Shown: positions 10,101 through 16,057 of the stretch, piece after piece | How the letters are laid out: every line of letters starts with the position of its first letter | How positions within the stretch are numbered: position 1 is the first letter of the stretch | Assembly: GCA_036939755.1 (NCBI GenBank) | Contig: JALLAZ010000395.1 | Location: 1-16,057 of the forward strand | Reading direction: 5' to 3' | Length of the DNA stretch: 16,057 nucleotides | Source of the DNA: Stephanodiscus triporus | Taxonomy: Eukaryota; Bacillariophyta; Thalassiosirophyceae; Thalassiosirales; Thalassiosiraceae | Translations under genes and position numbers: made by a program | Notes under the pieces: generated by a model | Told to the model about the DNA's origin: nothing | Seen by the model: only the letters and a program-made list of their open reading frames with translations | Databases searched by the model: none

Positions 10101-10247
10101 GATCTTCTGGGTTTGCAAATGCCGCAGTCGTCGGGATCGTCGAATGCTGTAGTGGCTCGGACAGCCGAAGAAGTCAAAGTTGCATCCAAAGAAAAGAAGC
10201 AGAAAAAAGATAAACATGGCAAGAAATCCAAGAAGAAGAAAGAATGA
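7127..10247 (+). CDS. AP3D1: AP-3 adaptor complex delta subunit (delta-adaptin), frame broken near 7733
   Basis: AP-3 delta is a large subunit of the heterotetramer that sorts cargo from Golgi/endosomes to lysosome- or vacuole-type organelles. Frame 1 (7127-7732) gives MFETALADLVTGIRSHKRD, ALQKLTFLQMMGY, VMSSPRFALKRVGVLG, PYVRKKALLCLYKVFLKYP and ends CAVNVV. The next 837 residues (7734-10247) resume with ELSDKNPRNYLPLAPAFFRL, NNWMLIKVVKLLGSLVPEEP, DQNLKYLGLVGFGSL and AAAWIVGEYS, all delta-adaptin HEAT-solenoid landmarks. The two halves adjoin exactly as in homologues except that one residue is lost and the frame shifts. After about residue 590 comes a hinge rich in Ser, Asp and Lys with GDLLGFED and FDDLLGL, possible clathrin-box-like sites. 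No clear ear domain follows. ATG 7127 matches the usual N terminus; an upstream in-frame GTG is ignored. A single break in an otherwise intact gene suggests a sequencing or assembly error. Confidence 0.93.
8535..8574 (+). repeat. GGGGGC repeat coding polyglycine in AP-3 delta
   Basis: Several G4-5 runs separated by single C bases encode about ten glycines between the HEAT solenoid segments (after SLEVLVFRGPG). The pattern fits a G-quadruplex on the coding strand. The polyglycine loop is not a family feature. Confidence 0.8.
9693..9719 (+). repeat. (AAG)9 microsatellite coding polylysine in the AP-3 delta hinge
   Basis: Nine AAG codons in a row give a lysine run in the charged hinge. Further lysine clusters follow at about 9951-9981 and 10183-10243. 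Basic hinge clusters are common in delta-adaptin; the pure repeat is probably length-variable. Confidence 0.85.
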
Positions 10248-10660
10248 CAGGATAACATTGGGAATAATTCGATATCTTGTCATCGCACCGTAAACCGCTA
10301 TGAGATGTCATATTCTCTTATTACATATTATGCAATCTGACGCTTCATTAAGTCCAAAAAGACTAGTCAAGATCTGCATGCATCTTCTCTCGTCAAAATT
10401 TCCCCATTCATCTCGTGTACTTTTTGGTTGCAGTGCACCAATTGCCAGTCCAAAGAATAAATACAGCTAATTATAGTATAGAAATGATGACGAGGATCAC
10501 CTTGACATATGAGGCGTTGTTTAGTAAATATATAATCATATTAGCCCTAAGGAAGCATCGAAAATTGTGGCAACTTGTTCTGTGCATTCCGTCCCCTACT
10601 TTGAACTTTCGAGCCTGCCCGTTGTCGCCTTGCTGTGGTTGGCACCTACTTATTCTCACA
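10248..10660. terminator. Convergent 3' region between AP-3 delta and ornithine decarboxylase
   Basis: This 413-bp spacer lies between two genes ending tail to tail. It is AT-richer than its neighbours. AATAAA occurs on the plus strand at 10456-10461, a candidate polyadenylation signal for AP-3 delta, though it is more than 200 bp past the stop. No gene or RNA was recognised. Confidence 0.4.
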
Positions 10661-13094
10661 TCAATCTTCCTTCTTCTCTTCCTCGACAATGTTGGCTTTG
10701 GCATCAAGACCAACTCTTCCTTTGGCTACAAGCCTAGAGAAATGCTGGGGAGGGACGCTACACACATAAAACTTCTCGGTGGTAGGAAAGCCGTTGAAGG
10801 TGCTCGCCGCCGCGGAAGTGTACGCGCCCATGTTCTGGAAATACATCCAGTCACCAACTTCCAGCTTGGGTAGGAGCACGCCTCTGCTTAAAACATCCAT
10901 TGAGTCACAGGTAGGGCCAAACACTGTCGAGGGGTAGAGTGTATCGTCATGAGGAGAGGCCTCTTCCTCCACAACCTTGATAGTGCGAAGGGCATCGTCT
11001 CCCTCTCCCTGTACAACTTCAACAAGTTGATGCTTGGCGGAAATAGCATTTCGAAGCTTGCGAGGGCGGACAGTGGCATGATCAAAAAGGAGGTTGTTGA
11101 AAGCCCCGTACACGCCATCATTGATGTAGTACGCAAAGTCGTCTTGCACAGGCTGCGCCGCATCAGCGATCGCCTGGCGAACGATACCCGAGACGGCTGC
11201 CTCACCTGCTGCTGCAAGGACGCACGGAATGTCTAACCCAATGTCCGAAAACTTGGTATTTCCAGCGCTGGATCTCATGCCCGAAATGGCAGAGGCGTCG
11301 TCATCAAACATGTCAGCGCAACCAACGACAATCCCAGCCTGCATACCCTCAACAGTATGCTGCAACTTGACTCCATCTTCAGTGCAAGCTTTGCCGGCCA
11401 CCATATCAGGACCGTCCGCCAACACATCCTCGAACGTTTCATTCACGTTGATATTGTCCAAATACACATCCACCTCCTGCTGACTCAAGGTGGCACGAGC
11501 AAATCGTTGCGAATAGTCGGCTAGCTCCTCGACGAGGGTTTCGATTATGGGGTTTTCCTCTTGTTCGAGGGCACGGCCCTGACCTTGTACAATTTCGTCC
11601 TCTTCGGCACGAGTGATTGAAAAGACATTGTCGGCAGCAGCCCGGTCGGAAATTGCTTGGACTGGAACCTTGTCGCTCGTGCGATTGCTGCGAACGCTAG
11701 TAACAGATGCCACAAGGGTGCTACACGCGGCGACGAGGTAGCGACCAGGTTCAGCGATGATTTTGACGCCGCTCGAGGGCGGAAACAACTCGTCGAGCAT
11801 TGGAGCGATGGCCTCAGCGATTTCGTTGAAGTACATGCACTGACGCTCCTTCCCGTCGTTGGAGCGCTCATCATCGGACTCCTTGCCCTCTTTGGCATCA
11901 ACTTCATCGTCCACATCCTCAACGTCAGCGATTTCATCAACTTCCTCGATTGATGGAATGTCTGCCATTGCCGTAGGCTTCCGGCGATGTCTTGGACTTC
12001 CCACAAAATGTCTTGGGCTTCCAACAGGCGGACCAGGGGCATCCTCGGCGGTCGGGTCGCCAAAAGCCTGGTTGGTACAGAAGCCACGACACAACAAGGA
12101 AATAAGTTCGAGGCAAGGATAAATGCCAACGATATGAATGAATGATAAGAAAAATCACCTTGACAGGATTCCACAAGCTGTGAGTCTCCCCGGGGAACCC
12201 TCCTCCGATGTCCAAAATCGTCATCTCGAAACCGTAGTCCCTCTTGGCCATCTCAAACAACTTCTTGCAATCCTTCAATGCCATTTCGTACCTCGTGGCG
12301 TCCCGACATCCGCTCCCCACGTGAAAGGACACGCCCACGACGTCCAAGCCGCACCTCTTGGCCTCTGCCAGAAGGATCGGCCAGTGCTGCGGAGGCGCGC
12401 CGAACTTGCTGGACAGGCGACATTGACTCCCGGAGTCGTCGGTGATGATCCTCATGATGAGCTGTATCTTCTTGCTGACCGACGCGCACTTGTGGACCTC
12501 GGCGACGTTGTCGAACGTCATCATGCGCACGCCGCGGCACACGGCGTCGATGACGTGTCCACGTCCCTTGCAGGGGTTGGCATAGATGATCTCGGGCTTG
12601 GGCACGTCGTCGGGCAGGTTCATGGCGATCTCCTGGACGAGTCCGATCTCGCCCCGGGAGGCGCAGTCGAAGTTGCACCCGAGGCTCATCAAGGTGCGCA
12701 CGATGGCCGGGTCGGGGTTGCACTTGATGGCGTAGTAGGGAACCACCCGGGGGAAGGCCGCGCGCCATCGCGCCAGCTGGGTCGTGACGATGCCCAGGTC
12801 GACGATGTAGAAGGGATCCTCGATGGTGCGCTGCACGCCAGGCTCGAGGGCGGAGTCGTCCCACTGTGGCAGGGCGACCGGCCGCTGTTTCTGCTGCGAC
12901 TTCTCGCCGATGCCGCCGATTAGAGGCAAGGAGTGCGGGGCGCGCTTGTGCAGGTGGTATCTCGCCGCGAGGCGGAAGCCCTTTCCGATGGCTGAGCCGC
13001 CGTAGTGGGCGTTGCAGCCGCGCAGGGTGGCGATGAGGGCATCGAGCGTCGCCCGTTCGACGGACGTGAGTGATTCCTTGGTCCGGAGCTGCAT
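10661..13094 (-). CDS. ODC1: Ornithine decarboxylase with two long insertions (2 exons)
   Basis: A PLP enzyme of alanine-racemase fold that makes putrescine from ornithine. Exons 13094-12159 and 12067-10661 (minus) give 780 residues; the phase-0 intron (12158-12068) runs GTGATT to ACCAG. Landmarks: [19 protein letters not shown] (Schiff-base Lys124), [14 protein letters not shown] (258-262), DIGGGFPG (to about 302), AEPGRY (417-422), [12 protein letters not shown] (625-636), GPTCDSMD (Cys699), [13 protein letters not shown] and STFNGF. Two segments are extra: about 313-391, Pro-rich then acidic with a tandem [14 protein letters not shown], starting at the exon junction; and about 439-620, between AEPGRY and YYINDG, where other ODCs have only some 50 residues. 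All catalytic residues remain. The usual length is about 420-460. ATG 13094 is the first ATG of the frame. Arginine or diaminopimelate decarboxylase is less likely given FDNEDE-like and GPTCD motifs. In diatoms putrescine also feeds long-chain polyamines for silica. Confidence 0.9.
11983..12027 (-). repeat. 21-nt tandem duplication in ornithine decarboxylase
   Basis: Two adjacent copies of a 21-nt unit encode VGSPRHF and VGSPRHR near the start of exon 2, within the first non-family insertion. The copies differ at a few bases, so it is an older duplication. Confidence 0.75.
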
Positions 13095-13425
13095 GTTTGG
13101 ATTTGATTTCAGTAGATTCTTCCCGTCGCGGTTCCTTTGCGCGATGTAAACGACTTTAATTGTGAGCTGATCGATATATGGTTTAATCCCCAAGGTTGGT
13201 GGGAGGCCCGGAGCCCGCTTCGTAATTTGTTGTGAATCCCGCGCAGGGAGACACCAACAAAGATGCTAGCTAAAAGGAGGAGTGAAATTTTATTTCAAAC
13301 GAGAAGTAAGTATGTATTCCGACGTCTATTGTCTTACCCCACGTAGGAACCTGTTTTTGTGTGCACCTAGATACGTACCTATCTCAAGAGAGACACGTGC
13401 CGTGCGTGCCTCTCCACTTTCGGTA

Positions 13426-13517
13426 GGTACCATATTATGGTATCCTCCTCCTCTAGCTAGAAGATACCATACAACATTTTTCAATGGCATCAAATTTTCA
13501 ACACCGTTCGGTACCAT
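13426..13517. promoter_or_regulatory. Cluster of four TACCAT-type motifs
   Basis: TACCAT occurs at 13428-13433, 13465-13470 and 13512-13517 on the plus strand and at 13442-13437 on the minus strand. All four are followed by A, and the flank is GG(A)TACCATA in most. The first two form an inverted pair. The cluster lies just upstream of the TATA-like box and could be a transcription-factor site array. Confidence 0.45.
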
Positions 13518-13545
13518 ACTAATCGTCCGAATCCCTATTCGCGAG

Positions 13546-13553
13546 TATAAAAG
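13546..13553 (+). promoter_or_regulatory. TATA-like box (TATAAAAG) for the KDPG aldolase gene
   Basis: TATAAAAG is the best TATA-box match in the interval, 268 bp before the aldolase ATG. If used, transcription would begin near 13575-13580 and leave a 5' UTR of about 235 nt. Confidence 0.4.
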
Positions 13554-13622
13554 TCCTGCGTTGCCCAAGTACGTGAGTCCAAAGGTCCGGCGCGCCATTT
13601 CTCGGAAATCCCCCGCTAGTTC

Positions 13623-13641
13623 TACGTCATCATTACGTCAT
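13623..13641 (+). promoter_or_regulatory. Paired CRE-like elements (two TACGTCAT copies)
   Basis: TACGTCAT occurs at 13623-13630 and 13634-13641, an 11-bp period that puts both ACGT cores on the same DNA face. The minus strand reads TGACGT in both, the core of the CO2/cAMP-responsive elements bound by bZIP factors in diatoms. They lie downstream of the TATA-like box, so their role is uncertain. Confidence 0.5.
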
Positions 13642-13813
13642 CAATACAACTGTCAAGAAGTGCGTGGCGGTGGCGGTGGCATCCGGATTCTCTCTCCACA
13701 ACACAACACAACATATTCATTTCCCACAAAATCAAAACAATCAACACACCACACCACACCACAAAAGCCTGACCATATATTATTATCATATCGAAAGCCA
13801 GTAAGCAACAACA

Positions 13814-14638
13814 ATGGCCCTCCGCCTCGCAGCATCCAACGCATTCCTCCGCCGATCAGGCGCCGCCGTCCCGTTCCCGTCCTCCACGGCGGCCAAGGCC
13901 AAGGCCAAGGCCAAGGCCGCGACCGCGGCCGGTGCCAGGGCGTGCCTCTCCACGGCGTCCCTGGACCGCGCCAAGTCCGCCGAGGACCGGTCCCGCGTCC
14001 TCCAGACCTTCGCCGAGGTCCGCGCGTGCGCCGTCCTCCGCACGCCCACGTCCGAGGCCTGTCCCAAGGCCATGCAGGCCTGCATCGACGGCGGATTCGA
14101 GATCGTGGAGTTCACGCTGACCACCCCCGACTGCCTGACCCACCTGTCGGACTTCCGGTCGAGGTACGACGGGAGGGTCATGGTGGGCTGCGGCACGATA
14201 ATGAATGTGGCGGACGCCGAGAGGGCCATCGACGCCGGCGCGGAATTCATAATCACGCCGGTCATGCTCCCGGACGTCATCCAGTGGTGCGCCGCGCGGA
14301 ACATCGTCATCGCGCCGGGCTGCCAGACCCCGACGGAGATGGTCGCGGCCTATCGTCACGGCGCTCCCCTGCAAAAACTTTTTCCGGGGGTCGCGGGGGG
14401 GCCCGCGTGGGTCAAGGCCGTCAGCTCCGCGCTGCCCTTCCTCAGCATCAACCCCACGAGCGGGGTCGACCTCGACAACGCCGCCGACTACCTCGCCGCG
14501 GGCGCGGCGAGCGTGGGGCTGGTGGCACCGCTGTTCGACCCGGCGGCCATCGCCAGGGGGGACTGGGATCAGATCGCGAGGAACGCAGAGAAGGTCATGG
14601 CGAACGTCAGGACGGCGGGGCCTTACGTCAGGAAGTGA
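13814..14638 (+). CDS. EDA: 2-keto-3-deoxy-6-phosphogluconate (KDPG) aldolase with organelle presequence
   Basis: Class I aldolase that splits KDPG to pyruvate and glyceraldehyde 3-phosphate, the last step of the Entner-Doudoroff pathway. Single exon, 274 residues. Residues 1-50 (MALRLAASNAFLRRSG, KAKAKAKA, ACLSTAS) are Arg/Ala/Ser-rich and lack acids, like a mitochondrial presequence. The barrel follows: VEFTLTTPD (general-base Glu99), GCGTIMN, AGAEFIITPVM, IAPGCQTPTE, QKLFPG (Schiff-base Lys188), NPTSGVDLDN. Without the leader it is about 220 residues, normal for the family (about 205-215). Two departures: the Arg that follows the base in bacterial enzymes (LRT) is Thr103, and the usual GGSW phosphate-binding segment is replaced by GLVAPLF. 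The ATG context (AACAACAATGG) is strong. It is divergent from ornithine decarboxylase. The related KHG or KDPGal aldolases are alternatives. Confidence 0.9.
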   Translation: MALRLAASNAFLRRSGAAVPFPSSTAAKAKAKAKAATAAGARACLSTASLDRAKSAEDRSRVLQTFAEVRACAVLRTPTSEACPKAMQACIDGGFEIVEFTLTTPDCLTHLSDFRSRYDGRVMVGCGTIMNVADAERAIDAGAEFIITPVMLPDVIQWCAARNIVIAPGCQTPTEMVAAYRHGAPLQKLFPGVAGGPAWVKAVSSALPFLSINPTSGVDLDNAADYLAAGAASVGLVAPLFDPAAIARGDWDQIARNAEKVMANVRTAGPYVRK

Positions 14639-15299
14639 ATTACAACGGGCTTGCTTGCGCGCGGCCGGGCGTTAGCGCGCGAAGGAACGATGGCGTCAGG
14701 GATTTGAATGGGAAGGGGGAATGAATAATGGAGGGAGGGGGATAAGGGAGAGGGGATATTGTAGGACTTCGTTTTGATTCTATATTATCAACTGATACGC
14801 GCTCCCTTCCCCCATAGTGTTGAAGGTGGGAAGGGAGGAGTGAGAAAAAATGGAGAGCGCGCGATGACAGAGGAAAAGGCAGGATTCGCTGGGTCGATCG
14901 TCAGATATTTACCCAACGAGCACCCGAGAGAGAGGGAAAACGATCGATATCAAAAATGTTCCCAGCCATAGATGAATAGGCCGAACCCGGGAGTAATGAT
15001 CAATAATGAAAAACACGTTTCCGTGATCCTTCCTTTTCTTATTCTGCTCCCACCAGATTTGGCAATCCGCTTTTAGCCTGGATTTGGATCAGATTGACAT
15101 TTAGATCATGATGACGCGCCTTCTCCCCCCATCTGCCGCGAACGAAACGTCGAAGATGGCATCGCATCGCGACGGCATTGACGCCTTCGTCGTCCGCCAC
15201 TGTCCTCGTCCGCAGGATCGGACGGGGACGATAGTTGGCCGGGGGTAATGTTTGTTCCAAAGCAGCATGTATGGTATCAACTTCCATTCTTTCGTCTCG
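14639..15299. other. Aldolase 3' region, no supported gene
   Basis: The first part is the probable 3' UTR of the aldolase gene. Around 15060-15290 the base composition turns GC-rich and coding-like: short frames exist on both strands (an 82-codon minus frame at 15287-15039 and a 46-codon plus frame from 15108), but neither resembles a family I know. It could be one exon of an unseen gene or chance. Confidence 0.3.
14802..14837 (+). other. Stem-loop downstream of the KDPG aldolase gene
   Basis: CTCCCTTCCC (14802-14811) pairs perfectly with GGGAAGGGAG (14828-14837) around a 16-nt loop. It lies 164 nt past the aldolase stop, so it may be a structured 3' UTR element. A role in transcript stability or 3' end formation is only a guess. 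Confidence 0.55.
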
Positions 15300-16057
15300 C
15301 TCTGAATCTCACCATTTTACTGTTTGTTCCATACCAAGGCGGAACACCCGTTCTTGATACACCGGCTAAAGGTCATGGGGGATGAATGTCACATACACAT
15401 GGGTTGATGTTTGTGCAGTATAGAGGGCACAGATACTAACACAGGATTGCTGAACTGAAAAATATTGGTGTGGAGTTTAATCTACATAAATTATAGGAGT
15501 AGTATGCATATGAGCAGTTGATAAGATAGAGTGTCACCAAATTTTCACATCAAGAAATTTGGCACTGTTATGTCTGATTCACTTCTAGATTCGCTCATGA
15601 CCTCCTGCGCTCGAGACAAGATGACGGACATAAACAGGGGTCACTGTTTTGGTATGATGGGATGATTTGATATTGCCTTAGACACGAATGAGATTCTTCC
15701 TTAGGTCAAATTGGACCCCTAACGCACTTCACTTTTGGGTAGGGTACAATTGTGAAAATGAAAGGAAACACTTAGGGCAGGCATGACACCACGTCAAGGT
15801 ATCTCTTTTGCTCGAGGCTTGCCCCACCTGCTCCATAGAATCAGCCTCAGGGCCAAGCATGTGTCCCAAGAGGAGTTGACCCATCATATTGGTCACATTG
15901 GAACACACTGTCATGGCATCTCCATTGATGCCAGTATTGGTGCAATATCTGGTGTGGAAATTCTGCAGACTGGTTTTCATCCTAGCTGGAGCAGTTTGTG
16001 TCGTTTGGGAATTTGCTCCGGTACAAACCTACGCCAGCGTAGGCTTGTACCTATTTT
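15300..16057. other. Non-genic 3' end of the window, possibly mobile-element derived
   Basis: AT-richer sequence without a supported gene. It holds a small hairpin (CCAAATTT at about 15537 with AAATTTGG at about 15554) and an 83-codon minus frame (15980-15729; MKTSLQNFHTRYCTNTGING at its start) that stays open upstream of its ATG until a stop inside the hairpin at 16021-16050. I do not recognise this frame. Its place beside a terminal-repeat-like hairpin makes a decayed transposon possible, not shown. Confidence 0.3.
16021..16050. repeat. Near-perfect hairpin at the right edge
   Basis: GTACAAACCTACGC (16021-16034) and GCGTAGGCTTGTAC (16037-16050) are reverse complements with one mismatch, split by two bases. 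The structure is too tight for an ordinary gene element and resembles the end of a fold-back element or abutting terminal inverted repeats. The window ends 7 bases later. Confidence 0.8.

Larger units (their letters stand above)
13095..13813. promoter_or_regulatory. Divergent promoter region of ornithine decarboxylase and KDPG aldolase
   Basis: This 719-bp spacer separates two divergent start codons. It holds the TATA-like box, CRE-like pair and TACCAT cluster listed separately, and a hairpin (13388-13397 with 13405-13414, 10-bp stem, one mismatch) whose left arm carries a CACGTG G-box at 13394-13399. For the decarboxylase, the only TATA-like sequence is around 13172-13179, about 80 bp before its ATG. 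The last 130 bp before the aldolase ATG are rich in CA repeats, typical of a 5' UTR. I see no coding sequence. Confidence 0.5.

Noticed and set aside
12138..12923. 261-codon plus frame opposite ornithine decarboxylase
   Set aside because: It is an antisense shadow of the GC-rich first exon of the decarboxylase, with no recognisable domain.
11937..13193. Start of ornithine decarboxylase at 13193
   Set aside because: The codon there is TTG. The first ATG in frame is at 13094, which leaves a sensible N terminus.
13282..14724. 480-codon plus frame over the aldolase
   Set aside because: Its first part is promoter and 5' UTR and the rest is the aldolase gene in another frame, giving an Arg/His/Pro-rich product. 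The 274-codon frame carries all aldolase motifs.
15039..15287. 82-codon minus frame as a gene
   Set aside because: No family resemblance, no supporting splice structure, and a competing plus frame of similar quality. Kept only as a remark in the regional entry.

Overview
This window reads as nuclear DNA of a microalga, most probably a diatom (a centric one would be my guess; no species is claimed). The reasons are short GT-AG introns (about 76-180 nt) in compact protein-coding genes, eukaryote-only families (AP-3 adaptor, SMP lipid-transfer domain), a KDPG aldolase with an organelle presequence, an ornithine decarboxylase with large extra segments, a secretory signal ending in a diatom-like Ala-Phe motif, and GC-rich GAC/CGA triplet tracts inside coding sequence. 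No bacterial operon, rRNA, tRNA or CRISPR signal was seen.

I support six genes. (1) 187-1719 (+): 4'-phosphopantetheinyl transferase of the EntD type, three exons including a 44-nt micro-exon. (2) 1985-2871 (-): VOC/glyoxalase-fold protein with an organelle-like leader, two exons, convergent with gene 1. (3) 3511-7090 (+): a 1109-residue SMP-domain (extended-synaptotagmin/tricalbin-like) protein, four exons, with a very long low-complexity N-terminal part. (4) 7127-10247 (+): delta subunit of the AP-3 adaptor complex, starting only 36 bp after gene 3; its frame is broken once near 7733. (5) 10661-13094 (-): ornithine decarboxylase, two exons, 780 residues, with two long insertions in the fold. 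(6) 13814-14638 (+): Entner-Doudoroff KDPG aldolase, single exon, head-to-head with gene 5.

The spaces between genes also hold structure. The gene 2/gene 3 divergent spacer contains an imperfect palindrome of about 440 bp (2935-3372) with a highly conserved 200-bp core (3056-3255). The gene 5/gene 6 divergent spacer holds a TATA-like box, two ACGTCA (CRE-like) elements spaced 11 bp apart, a G-box hairpin and four TACCAT-type motifs. The last 1.4 kb (14639-16057) has no gene I can support and ends in a near-perfect hairpin at 16021-16050.

Functionally the genes are a mixed neighbourhood rather than one pathway: carrier-protein activation (1), small-molecule VOC chemistry (2), membrane lipid transfer (3), endolysosomal vesicle sorting (4), polyamine synthesis (5) and sugar-acid catabolism (6). 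Genes 3 and 4 both concern endomembranes and are almost abutting; genes 5 and 6 share one promoter interval. The strongest oddities are the SMP protein's architecture, the palindrome, the ODC insertions and the AP-3 frame break. All splice sites were read by eye from frame, consensus and family conservation; none is backed by transcripts.
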